Shown here: positions 15,697-23,656 of the stretch, piece by piece
How the letters are laid out: every line of letters begins with the position of its first letter
Numbering within the stretch: the first letter of the stretch is position 1
Source of the DNA: Gammaproteobacteria bacterium
GTDB lineage: Bacteria > Pseudomonadota > Gammaproteobacteria > Arenicellales > Poriferihabitantaceae
Reading direction: 5' to 3'
Assembly (NCBI GenBank): GCA_030432755.1
Contig: JAUILZ010000004.1
Coordinates: forward strand, 124,001-188,000
Length of the DNA: 64,000 bases
Translations under genes and position numbers: made by a program
Notes under the pieces: model-generated
Told to the model about the DNA's origin: nothing
The model's input: only the letters and a program-made list of their open reading frames with translations
Databases searched by the model: none

Positions 15697-18408
15697 ATGG
15701 CAGCAGACCAAGAAAAAGAACTGATACTCGTCGACGGATCGTCATTCCTGTTCCGCGCCTACCATGCCCTCGGCCGGCAGGGCGGCCTGTCCACCAGCGA
15801 CGGCCAGCCCACCCACGCGGTATTCGGCGTGGTCAACATGCTGCGCAGCCTGCTGCGCGAATCGCAGCCGAAGCATATCGCCATGGTGATGGACGCCAAG
15901 GGCAAGACCTTCCGCAACGAGATGTACGCGGAGTACAAGGCCAATCGCCCGCCGATGCCCGAAGACCTCAGGGCGCAGCTCGAATACCTGCTCGAGATCA
16001 TTCCCGCCATGGGGCTGCCGCTGGTCCGCATACCCGGCATCGAGGCGGACGACGTCATCGGCACCCTTTCGAAGTCCGCGGTGGCCGGGGGATACCGCGT
16101 GCGTATCATCAGCAGCGACAAGGATCTCGCGCAACTGGTGAACGAACACGTGGTGATGGAAGACACGATGAAAAAGACCGTCATGGACAGCGACGGCGTG
16201 CTGGAGAAGTTCGGCGTGCCGCCGGAGCGGATCATCGATTTCCTCGCCCTCACCGGAGACACCTCGGACAATATCCCGGGCATACCCAAGGTGGGACCGA
16301 AGACCGCGGCGAAATGGCTCGCCGACTACGGCGATCTCGACACCCTGGTGTCCCGCGCCGACGAGATCAAGGGCAAGATCGGCGAGAACCTGCGTGACAA
16401 CCTGGAGGTGCTGGAGCTCTCCCGCGCCCTGGTGACCCTGAAATGCGACGCGGAACTCGACCTGACCTTCGAGGACCTGGAACCGAAGGATCCCGACATC
16501 GACAGCCTGCGCGATCTCTACGCCAAACTGGAATTCCGCAGCTGGCTTGCGGAACTGGATGCCGGGGAAGACCCGGTGGAGGAAGTCCCCTCCGGCAATG
16601 CCGCCGACTACGAGACCATCCTCGACGACGATGCCCTCGACCGCTGGATCGCGGCGATGAAGAAAGCGAAGGTCGTGGCGTTCGACACGGAGACCACTTC
16701 CCTCGACGCCCACCAGGCTTCGCTGGTGGGGATGTCGTTCTCGGTGAAGCCCGGCGAGGCGGCCTACCTTCCGCTGGCCCACGACTATGCCGGCGCCCCG
16801 GCCCAGCTCGATCGCGCAACGACGCTCGGGAAGCTGAAGCCACTGCTGGAAGACCCGAAGGTCGTCAAGACCGGGCAGAACCTCAAGTACGATATCGAGG
16901 TCATGCATCATCATGGCATCGATGTCGAGGGCGTGGCCCATGACACCATGCTGATGTCCTACCTGCTGGACGCCGGCAATTCCCGCCATGACATGGACAC
17001 CCTGGCGCAGAAGCATCTCGGCCACACCACGATCAAGTTCAAGGACGTCGCCGGCAGCGGCCGTAACCAGCTCACCTTCAACGAGGTGCCTGTCGACTCG
17101 GCCACCAACTACGCTGCCGAGGACGCGGACATTACCCTGCGGCTGCACCATGCGCTCCTGCCACAAATCGAGGAGTCTCCACGGCTGCTCGAACTCTACC
17201 GCGACATGGAGATTCCCCTGGTCGGCGTGCTGGCGCGGATGGAGATCCTGGGGGTGCGCATCGACGGCGACATGCTGCTCGAACAGAGCGCCGCCATTGC
17301 CACCCGGCTCGAGGAAATCGAGCGCGAGGCACACCTGGCCGCGGGCCAGGAATTCAACATCGCGTCTCCAAAGCAGATCCAGGAGGTCCTGTTCGAGAAA
17401 CAGGGCCTGCCGGTGCTCAGCAAGACCCCAAAAGGCGATCCCTCCACCGCGGAAAACGTCCTCCAGGAACTCGCGCTGAATCATGAACTGCCGCGCCTCA
17501 TCCTCGAGCATCGCGGCCTCGCCAAGCTGAAGAGCACCTACACCGAGAAGCTGCCCCAGCTCGTCAATCCGAGAACCGGCCGCATCCATACCTCCTACCA
17601 GCAGGCAGTCGCGGCTACCGGTCGGCTGTCCTCCAGCGATCCCAACCTGCAGAACATCCCGGTACGTACCGAGGAGGGCCGGCGCATCCGCGAGGCCTTC
17701 ATCGCCGCGGACGGCTTTACCCTGCTCGCGGCCGACTATTCGCAGATAGAGTTGCGCATCATGGCGCACCTTTCGGGCGATGCGGGACTGATCGAAGCCT
17801 TCCGCCGCGGCCAGGACGTCCACAGCGCCACTGCCGCGGAAGTATTCGGTGGAAAACCGGAAGATGTCGACGCGGAACAACGGCGACGCGCCAAGGCGAT
17901 CAACTTCGGCCTCATCTACGGCATGTCGGCCTTCGGTCTCGCCCGTCAGCTCGGTATCTCGCAGAAGGAGGCGCGCGACTACATCGAGATCTACTTCGAC
18001 CGTTATCCCGGGGTGAAGAACTACATGGACGCGACCCGCGAACGCGCGCGCGAGCAGGGCTATGTCGAGACCCTCTTCGGCCGCCGCCTGAACCTGCCGG
18101 AGATCAACTCGAAGAATGCTCCCCGGCGGCAGTACGCCGAGCGCACCGCGATCAACGCGCCGATGCAGGGCACCGCCGCCGACCTCATCAAGAAGGCGAT
18201 GATCGAGGTCGATCGCTGGATCCTGGACACGGGTTCCGGCGCGCGCATGATCATGCAGGTGCACGACGAGCTGGTGCTCGAGACGCCGCGAGAGGACGGG
18301 AAGGCGATCGCGAAGAAGGTGGCGGATATCATGTGTTCCGTGGCCAGCCTCGATGTGCCGCTGGTGGTGGACACCGGCCTTGGCGACAACTGGAAGGTGG
18401 CGCACTGA
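15697..18408 (+). CDS. polA: DNA polymerase I
   Basis: The 903-residue protein has the full three-domain layout. The 5' nuclease domain (about 1-290, VDGSSFLFRAYHAL and FLALTGDTSDNIPGIPKVGPKTA) comes first. A 3'-5' exonuclease domain whose DxE motif is intact (VVAFDTETTSLD) follows, so proofreading is expected. The polymerase domain has motif A (LLAADYSQIELRIMAHLSGD), motif B (RRAKAINFGLIYGMSAFGLA) and motif C (MQVHDELVLE). E. coli PolA has 928 residues. It fills repair gaps and removes Okazaki primers. The TACAAT at 15657-15662 is a possible -10. ppiC follows 53 bp later. Confidence 0.97.
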   Translation: MAADQEKELILVDGSSFLFRAYHALGRQGGLSTSDGQPTHAVFGVVNMLRSLLRESQPKHIAMVMDAKGKTFRNEMYAEYKANRPPMPEDLRAQLEYLLEIIPAMGLPLVRIPGIEADDVIGTLSKSAVAGGYRVRIISSDKDLAQLVNEHVVMEDTMKKTVMDSDGVLEKFGVPPERIIDFLALTGDTSDNIPGIPKVGPKTAAKWLADYGDLDTLVSRADEIKGKIGENLRDNLEVLELSRALVTLKCDAELDLTFEDLEPKDPDIDSLRDLYAKLEFRSWLAELDAGEDPVEEVPSGNAADYETILDDDALDRWIAAMKKAKVVAFDTETTSLDAHQASLVGMSFSVKPGEAAYLPLAHDYAGAPAQLDRATTLGKLKPLLEDPKVVKTGQNLKYDIEVMHHHGIDVEGVAHDTMLMSYLLDAGNSRHDMDTLAQKHLGHTTIKFKDVAGSGRNQLTFNEVPVDSATNYAAEDADITLRLHHALLPQIEESPRLLELYRDMEIPLVGVLARMEILGVRIDGDMLLEQSAAIATRLEEIEREAHLAAGQEFNIASPKQIQEVLFEKQGLPVLSKTPKGDPSTAENVLQELALNHELPRLILEHRGLAKLKSTYTEKLPQLVNPRTGRIHTSYQQAVAATGRLSSSDPNLQNIPVRTEEGRRIREAFIAADGFTLLAADYSQIELRIMAHLSGDAGLIEAFRRGQDVHSATAAEVFGGKPEDVDAEQRRRAKAINFGLIYGMSAFGLARQLGISQKEARDYIEIYFDRYPGVKNYMDATRERAREQGYVETLFGRRLNLPEINSKNAPRRQYAERTAINAPMQGTAADLIKKAMIEVDRWILDTGSGARMIMQVHDELVLETPREDGKAIAKKVADIMCSVASLDVPLVVDTGLGDNWKVAH

Positions 18409-18461
18409 TCCGCCAATCTGATAGCATGATCCGTTCAAACAACGATTGACAGAGGAAAACG

Positions 18462-18743
18462 ATGGCTACAGCGAGCGCGCGCCACATCCTGGTGGATAGC
18501 GAGGAACAATGCCTCGACCTGAAACAGCAGATTGCCGACGGCGCGGATTTCGCGGACGTCGCCGCGGAGCATTCCAACTGCCCTTCCGGGCGTAACGGCG
18601 GCGACCTCGGTAACTTCCGCCAGGGACAGATGGTGCCGGAATTCGACCAGGTGGTATTCAACGACGAGGTCGGCGTGGTGCACGGCCCGGTGAAGACCCA
18701 GTTTGGTTATCACCTGTTGGAGATCCAATCCCGACAGGACTAG
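18462..18743 (+). CDS. ppiC: Peptidyl-prolyl cis-trans isomerase C (parvulin)
   Basis: The 93-residue single-domain parvulin, close to the size of E. coli PpiC, has the motifs ASARHILV, FADVAAEHSNCPSGRNGGDLGNF, MVPEFDQVVF and VKTQFGYHLL. It lacks a signal peptide, so it is cytoplasmic. A clear AGAGGAAAA ribosome site precedes the ATG. It lies 53 bp after polA and its stop codon abuts a 127-bp dispersed repeat. Confidence 0.93.
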   Translation: MATASARHILVDSEEQCLDLKQQIADGADFADVAAEHSNCPSGRNGGDLGNFRQGQMVPEFDQVVFNDEVGVVHGPVKTQFGYHLLEIQSRQD

Positions 18744-18870
18744 CTCAAAATGACCTGCGCTCGGTGATACTTCGTTGAATCCAATCTCAAAATGCTCATG
18801 TACTACTTGTACACTGCGCTTTTGAGATCGAATTCGCCTCGTCTCACCTTCGCTCGGTCGATTTTGAGAG
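18744..18870. repeat. Dispersed intergenic repeat, copy A (about 127 bp, inverted ends)
   Basis: This element starts flush with the ppiC stop and has inverted ends (CTCAAAATGACC at the left, GGTCGATTTTGAGAG at the right). Its centre (CTCATGTACTAC followed by TGTACACTGCGC) and flanks match, in reverse orientation, the element at 56684-56820 over almost its whole length. It encodes nothing and is probably a non-autonomous repeat or a structured 3' end. Confidence 0.8.
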
Positions 18871-18950
18871 GTAAAAAATAATCTGTCTGCCCGCGGACTG
18901 GGCGCCGCGGGCAGGCGCCGTTTCCATCGCTGTTCCCTGTCCGCGTTGCC

Positions 18951-20105
18951 ATGGCAAATTCATCGACGAAGCCCGTCACCCACGGTTCACTCAACTTCGC
19001 CGCCCGTACCGTCCAGTCGATGCTCGACGAGGCGGGAATCGTCCTCAACGGTCCCAACCCCTGGGATATCCAGGTGCGCGACGAGAGCATGCTGCGCCGC
19101 CTGCTCACCGGCGGCTCGCTGGCACTGGGTGAATCCTACGTCGATGGCAAGTGGGAGGTGGAGCAACTCGACGAACTGATCCACCGCCTGCTGCGCTCAC
19201 CGCTCAATGACAATCACTCTTTCCTGGCGCACCAGTGGGCCCGTTTCCGGGCGATGCTGTTCAACCTGCAGAAACAGTCGCGCGCCTTCCAGGTGGGCGA
19301 GGCGCATTACGACCTCGGCAATGATATCTACGAGATCATGCTCGACTCACGCATGGTCTATACCTGTGGTTACTGGCGTTACGCCAGCGATCTCGATCGC
19401 GCCCAGGAAGACAAGCTCGACCTGGTCTGCCGCAAGCTGGACCTGAAACCGGGAATGCGTGTGCTGGACATCGGCTGCGGCTGGGGCAGCTTCGCCGGAT
19501 TCGCCGCGGAACGCTATGGCTGCGAGGTAGTTGGCGTCACGGTATCGAAGGAACAGGCGCAGCTCGCCATCGAACGCTGCGCAGGGCTGCCGGTCACTTT
19601 CAGATTGCAGGACTACCGCGATGTTAGCGAGCCATTCGACGCCATCGTCTCACTCGGCATGTTCGAGCATGTCGGGCACAAGAACTACCGCACCTTCATG
19701 GAGGTGCTGATGCGCTGCCTCAACCCAGACGCACTCGCCCTCCTTCATACCATTGGCAAGAATGCCTCCCTGCCGGGCGTCGACCCCTGGATCTCGCGCT
19801 ACATCTTTCCCAATGGCGAGATCCCGTCGCTCAAGCAGATCAGCGACGCGCTCGAGCCGGAACTCGTGGTGGAGGACCTGCACAACTTCGGCCCGGACTA
19901 TGACCGCACGCTGATGGCCTGGTACCGCAACTTCGACGCCGGCTGGGAAAAACTGCGCGACAGGTATTCCGAGCGCTTCTACCGCATGTGGTCCTACTAC
20001 CTGCGCGTCTGCGCCGGGGCCTTCCGCGCGCGTGATCTTCAGCTCTGGCAGTTTGTCATCTCCCGCGGCACCAGCACCAGCGCCTATCGGCGCCCTGACT
20101 TCTGA
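18951..20105 (+). CDS. cfa: Cyclopropane-fatty-acyl-phospholipid synthase
   Basis: The 384-residue enzyme (E. coli Cfa has 382) methylates double bonds of membrane phospholipid acyl chains using S-adenosylmethionine. The SAM-binding motif is VLDIGCGWGSFAGFAAERYG with EVVGVTVSKEQ after it. The substrate and bicarbonate-site region (EAHYDLGNDIYEIMLD, YTCGYWR) and the C-terminal MWSYYLRVCAGAFRARDLQLWQFV are typical. The ROK kinase gene follows with a 4-bp overlap if its CTG start is used. Cfa enzymes usually act in stationary phase or under acid stress. Confidence 0.95.
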   Translation: MANSSTKPVTHGSLNFAARTVQSMLDEAGIVLNGPNPWDIQVRDESMLRRLLTGGSLALGESYVDGKWEVEQLDELIHRLLRSPLNDNHSFLAHQWARFRAMLFNLQKQSRAFQVGEAHYDLGNDIYEIMLDSRMVYTCGYWRYASDLDRAQEDKLDLVCRKLDLKPGMRVLDIGCGWGSFAGFAAERYGCEVVGVTVSKEQAQLAIERCAGLPVTFRLQDYRDVSEPFDAIVSLGMFEHVGHKNYRTFMEVLMRCLNPDALALLHTIGKNASLPGVDPWISRYIFPNGEIPSLKQISDALEPELVVEDLHNFGPDYDRTLMAWYRNFDAGWEKLRDRYSERFYRMWSYYLRVCAGAFRARDLQLWQFVISRGTSTSAYRRPDF

Positions 20106-21028
20106 CGCAATCGCCATCCCCGGGCGACGGTCGCCAGCCGCTCTGGGGCATCGATCTCGGCGGCACCAAGATCGAATGCGCGGTGATGGCGTCGGCGGAC
20201 AGCCCCGAAACCCTGTTCCGCGAACGCATCGCCACCGCGGGTGAGCAGGGTTACAGACATGTCCTTGATCGAATCGCCACGCTGGTAGGTACCGCGTCGA
20301 GAGAAACCGGGCTGGCGCCCGATCGCATCGGAATCGGCACGCCCGGTACTCTCGACCCGGACACAGGGCTGCTGCGCGGCTGCAATTCCCAGCACCTCCA
20401 GCACCAGCCATTCCGTACGGACCTCGAAACGCTACTTGGCGTCCCGGTGGTGGTGGAAAACGACGCCAACTGCTTCGCCCTCGCGGAGACCCGTCTCGGC
20501 GTGGTGCCCTCCCTGGGCCTTCCTGTTTCAACGGTGTTTGGCATTATTCTCGGCACCGGCGTGGGCGGTGGCCTCGTGATCGATGGCAATCTCACCGACG
20601 GCCCCAACCGCATCCGCGGGGAATGGGGCCACAACCACCTGGACGACAGCGGCGGCGTCTGCTGGTGCGGCCGCACCGGCTGCGTCGAGACAATTCTCTC
20701 GGGACCTGCGCTGGAGCGTTATTACGCGGATGCGGCGGGACAGTCCCTGGCGCTGGCGGAAATCGCGAAGGCGGCCGGGCAGGACCCGGTGGCGACACGC
20801 GCGATGGAACGCCTGGTCACCTTCTTCGGCCGCGGCATCGCGGGTGTGATCAACCTGCTGGACCCCGACGTCATCGTCATCGGTGGCGGCGTCGGCAATA
20901 TCGACCGGCTCTACACCGACGGCGTCGCCGCGATACACCACCGGCTGTTCAGCCCGTCGCTGAAAACCCGGATCGTCAAGCCACTGCTGGGCGACAGCGC
21001 CGGCGTCATTGGCGCGGCACTCCTCTAA
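20102..21028 (+). CDS. ROK-family sugar kinase (fructokinase/glucokinase type), apparent CTG start
   Basis: The product has the phosphate-binding IDLGGTKIE near its N-terminus, the ROK glycine motif (IILGTGVGGGLVIDG), the sugar-binding GEWGHNHLD and a zinc motif CWCGRTGCVE. This matches E. coli Mak-type fructokinases (about 302 residues). The frame opens after a TGA at 20096-20098. Before the DLGGTK motif it contains no ATG, GTG or TTG. The only near-cognate start is CTG 20102, which overlaps the cfa stop and gives 308 residues. The first standard starts, GTG 20180 and ATG 20183, would remove the ATP-phosphate motif. A short indel in the assembly is the alternative. Confidence 0.8.
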   Translation: MTQSPSPGDGRQPLWGIDLGGTKIECAVMASADSPETLFRERIATAGEQGYRHVLDRIATLVGTASRETGLAPDRIGIGTPGTLDPDTGLLRGCNSQHLQHQPFRTDLETLLGVPVVVENDANCFALAETRLGVVPSLGLPVSTVFGIILGTGVGGGLVIDGNLTDGPNRIRGEWGHNHLDDSGGVCWCGRTGCVETILSGPALERYYADAAGQSLALAEIAKAAGQDPVATRAMERLVTFFGRGIAGVINLLDPDVIVIGGGVGNIDRLYTDGVAAIHHRLFSPSLKTRIVKPLLGDSAGVIGAALL

Positions 21029-21149
21029 TTGGTGACAGTTTACATATTTCTTTGAACCCCCTCGCGATCTCCCACGACACAGGGTGCGTGCGCGGATGAA
21101 CCGCCCACGAATTCACTCAACTGAAACCTTTGAAACCGGAGATCGAAAA

Positions 21150-21434
21150 ATGAACAAACTGTTAGTCGTAATGAGCATGGCCGTAGCAATGATGGCGGCC
21201 AACGTCCAGGCCCAGGCCGGCAACTGCGTGGGCACGGTGGTCGCCGTCTGCGAGGCGCTGTTCCCGCCCGACAACACCACCATCGAGGACGACCAGAACA
21301 ACACCACCTGCCAGACCGAGGGCATCAAGATCCTCTGCAGCATGGGTGGCCAGGACAATTTCAGCCCGCAGAAACTGAAAGCGGCAACCCTCAAGAAACG
21401 CGCCAAAATCGCCGCGAAACGCAACGCGGGCTGA
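21150..21434 (+). CDS. Small exported four-cysteine protein, unknown
   Basis: The 94-residue product begins with a signal peptide (LLVVMSMAVAMMAANVQA-Q) after a CCGGAG ribosome site. The mature part has four cysteines (NCVG, VCEAL, TCQT, LCSM) that could form two disulfides, and a basic lysine/arginine tail (LKKRAKIAAKRNAG). The cysteine region and tail resemble no family I can name. It stands alone and is followed by a strong hairpin. Confidence 0.65.
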   Translation: MNKLLVVMSMAVAMMAANVQAQAGNCVGTVVAVCEALFPPDNTTIEDDQNNTTCQTEGIKILCSMGGQDNFSPQKLKAATLKKRAKIAAKRNAG

Positions 21435-21454
21435 TTCGCCCTTCCCAAAGTAAA

Positions 21455-21475
21455 CCCGGGGCGTAAAGCCCCGGG
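21455..21475. terminator. Strong hairpin between convergent genes
   Basis: An 8-bp all-GC stem (CCCGGGGC with GCCCCGGG) encloses a GTAAA loop. On the minus strand it is followed by TTTACTTT, so it best serves the DoxX gene, but it may act in both directions. Confidence 0.65.
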
Positions 21476-21510
21476 AGATCACCCTCGAGATTTCGGAGCG
21501 CGCGAAACAA

Positions 21511-22020
21511 TCAGCGCGCGGTCACTTCACCGGCATACGCCAACTCGGCTCGCGGCCCTGATCCGGCCCGGTCGCGCAGTATGTTGTCCAGCGCGAACGA
21601 ACCGGCTCCCGTCACGGCGAGCGACGCGGTGGCGGCGAGCAGGGTCAGAGCGTACTCGTAGCCGTTGTTGCTCATGAACAGTCCGTTGCCGGCATGCACG
21701 CTGAACATCGCCACCAGCATTGTGAACGCCGTCACCACCGCCGCGGGACGGGTGAGCAGCCCCAACGCGAGGGCGAGGCCACCAAAGAACTCGGCGCTGC
21801 CAGCCAGCAATGCCATCAGGAAACCCGGCTCGAGGCCGATGCTGGCCATCCACTGCCCGGTGCCTTCGAGTCCGTAGCCGCCGAACCAGCCAAACAGCTT
21901 CTGCGCGCCGTGGGCGGCGAGGATGACGCCGACGGGTACGCGCAGGATGAGGGCGCCGATGCCGCCGGTGGATTGAAACAGGATCCGGTTCAGGCCGGAT
22001 TGGGCATTCTGGGTATTCAT
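21511..22020 (-). CDS. DoxX-family inner-membrane protein
   Basis: The 169-residue protein has four predicted membrane helices and the DoxX pattern: an N-terminal RVPVGVILAAHGAQKLFGWFGG, then GSAEFFGGLALALGLLTRPAA and an aromatic loop (VHAGNGLFMSNNGYEYAL). DoxX proteins are linked to thiol and oxidative homeostasis or quinone-dependent redox in different bacteria; the precise role is unclear. An AGGACAG ribosome site precedes the ATG. It is divergent from the LysR regulator, which is therefore a candidate controller. Confidence 0.9.
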   Translation of the reverse strand: MNTQNAQSGLNRILFQSTGGIGALILRVPVGVILAAHGAQKLFGWFGGYGLEGTGQWMASIGLEPGFLMALLAGSAEFFGGLALALGLLTRPAAVVTAFTMLVAMFSVHAGNGLFMSNNGYEYALTLLAATASLAVTGAGSFALDNILRDRAGSGPRAELAYAGEVTAR

Positions 22021-22123
22021 GGTTCTGTCCTGGAAAATCGAATGATGGATATTCCCGCTAGCGGGCCATGGACAGACTCTACTATTTTCAATTTGAGTGA
22101 TTAACTGGTTGATTATTGGATAT

Positions 22124-22144
22124 TTATCAACGTATCATTGATAA
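22124..22144. promoter_or_regulatory. Candidate LysR-type operator between doxX and the regulator
   Basis: TTATCA (22124-22129) and TGATAA (22139-22144) form a perfect inverted repeat with a 9-bp spacer. This contains the T-N11-A pattern of LysR regulators. It is placed in the divergent region, 24 bp before the proposed regulator start. Confidence 0.4.
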
Positions 22145-22167
22145 TCTACCACATTCCGGAGGCTCAA

Positions 22168-23085
22168 CTGGACCGAATCGACGCCATGCGCGCCTTCGTG
22201 GCGGTGGCCAGGGAGGGCGCGTTCACCCGCGCCGCGGACCGCCTGTCGATGTCGCCGCAACTGGTCAGCAAGTACGTCGCCGGGCTGGAGAAGCGCCTGG
22301 GGGCGCGGCTGCTCAACCGCACCACCCGCCGGGTCAATCTCACCGAGGCGGGGATGCGCTACTACCAGGGCGCGCTGCAGTTGCTGGACGACTACGACGA
22401 CCTGGAAAACCAGCTCGGCGACCTGCAGGATGAGGCGCGAGGGCTGCTGCGGATCAGCGCGCCGGTGTCGTTCGCCGGTCGCCACCTCGGCGTGCCGCTA
22501 TGCGCGTTCCAGGAGCGGCATCCCGGCGTCGGCATCGACCTGCAACTGAACGACCGCCGGGTGGATATCGTCGACGAGGGCTTCGATATCGCGCTCCGGA
22601 TCGGTCACCTGAAAAGTTCCTCCCTGGTGGCGCGTCGGATCGCCACGGTGCGCCTCGTGATCTGCGCCTCACCGCACTACCTGGCACGCCATGGTACACC
22701 GGCCTCCCTCGCCGACCTCGAGCAACATCGCTACCTGCGCTATGCCTACATGGACAGCGACAACCGGGAAACCGCCTACGCCGCGCTATTCATGGGCCGG
22801 CACCGTCACCGGGAATTCGTATGCAATAACGGCGACGTGCTGGTGCAGGCAACCGTCGAGGGCGCTGGCATTGCCATTCAGCCCACCTTTATCGCGGGTG
22901 ACGCCATTGCCCGTGGAGATCTCCAGGTCATACTTCCCGAACTGGCTCCTGAGCCACTGGGCCTCTACATCGTCTATGCAAGCCGCCAGCTACTGGCAAG
23001 CAAGATCCGGGCATTTATCGATTTCATGGACGGCTACTACGGTGATCCGCCCTACTGGGACGACTTTGCGACCGCAACTGGGTAG
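22168..23085 (+). CDS. LysR-family transcriptional regulator, apparent CTG start
   Basis: The protein has the LysR winged helix-turn-helix (AFVAVAREGAFTRAADRL, then SMSPQLVSKYVAGLEKRLGARLLNRTTRRVNLTEAG) and an effector domain (GLLRISAPVSFAGRHLGVPL). The family usually begins MDRIDAMRAFV; here that Met position is CTG 22168. A GGAGG at 22158-22162 sits 5 bp upstream, an ideal distance. The next ATG (22186) is 23 bp from the ribosome site, and the upstream TTG 22138 lies inside the operator. From CTG the product has 305 residues. It probably controls the divergent doxX gene and itself. Confidence 0.88.
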   Translation: MDRIDAMRAFVAVAREGAFTRAADRLSMSPQLVSKYVAGLEKRLGARLLNRTTRRVNLTEAGMRYYQGALQLLDDYDDLENQLGDLQDEARGLLRISAPVSFAGRHLGVPLCAFQERHPGVGIDLQLNDRRVDIVDEGFDIALRIGHLKSSSLVARRIATVRLVICASPHYLARHGTPASLADLEQHRYLRYAYMDSDNRETAYAALFMGRHRHREFVCNNGDVLVQATVEGAGIAIQPTFIAGDAIARGDLQVILPELAPEPLGLYIVYASRQLLASKIRAFIDFMDGYYGDPPYWDDFATATG

Positions 23086-23136
23086 TGGCATCGAGCCGAT
23101 TGCGCCGCCTGCGACGCCTCGCACTTCGCCTCCGGC

Positions 23137-23379
23137 CTATTCGGGCGGATTGGCGCAATAAGCGTCGAAGGCTTCCGGCGTGTTTTCGATCATCACCCGG
23201 TCGGCCAGCTCCCAGGGCCGTTCGCACTGTTCGGTAAGCGTGCACCAGCGGTATCCCGCGGAGGGAATGCAGCCATGGGCATCACGATCCGCGCCTGGCG
23301 TGGACGCACCCTGGTTGCTGGTAGCACATGCGCCAAGCATCGCCGCCAGGAACACGGCCGGCCAGATTGCGAATCGCAT
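23137..23379 (-). CDS. Small lipoprotein with a Cys-rich GC-GYRWC segment
   Basis: From ATG 23379 the 80-residue product has a lipoprotein signal (FAIWPAVFLAAMLGAC, lipobox LGAC). A short mature region contains a paired-cysteine motif (HGCIPSAGYRWCTLTEQCERPWEL) and one further Cys. This motif occurs in small periplasmic proteins and beside lysozyme-inhibitor-like domains, but no function can be assigned. It ends 51 bp from the LysR gene, tail to tail. Confidence 0.7.
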   Translation of the reverse strand: MRFAIWPAVFLAAMLGACATSNQGASTPGADRDAHGCIPSAGYRWCTLTEQCERPWELADRVMIENTPEAFDAYCANPPE

Positions 23380-23429
23380 GGAGTTACCTGCGCTGTCCTG
23401 TCGCTGCTTCATTGACTGTGGATTGTCGT

Positions 23430-23627
23430 TTACCAGAAGTCCTGATCCGTGCGCGCCTTGACGAGCTTCAACCTGGCCTTCGCGCTTGGCCTGATCAACT
23501 TCCCAGGCACCTGCCTGTCAAAGGGAATCTTCAGGATTCCCATGTTCGTGATTTCGTACTCCGCAAGATCTTTCCGAATTGGCTCCAGCGCGTCCAGCGA
23601 AGCGGTGAAGCCGGCATGATGGGCGTC
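23430..23627 (-). pseudogene. Remnant of a DUF1801-type (YdhG-like) protein, C-terminal part only
   Basis: In one minus-strand frame the segment HHAGFTASLDALEPIRKD, LAEYEITNMGILKIPFD and RQVPGKLI runs to a stop at 23430. This follows the C-terminal pattern of DUF1801 proteins: HIGFYP, then a helix, then KG-x-IQFPLD, then P-x-LI. No start codon or N-terminal half precedes it; the frame instead runs into the end of the HAD lipoprotein. It appears to be a 5'-truncated remnant. Confidence 0.42.
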
Positions 23628-23656
23628 AATCCCGTCATGCCTTATTGCAATCCGGG

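Noticed and set aside
15742..18438. Very long minus-strand frame (898 codons) opposite polA
   Set aside because: It is the antisense frame of a confirmed DNA polymerase I with all motifs. Such long antisense frames come from GC-rich codon use, and this one has no recognisable family.
21028..21050. GGTGACAGTTTAC near the end of the ROK gene resembling the 34998 repeat end
   Set aside because: Only a partial single arm without an inverted partner nearby.
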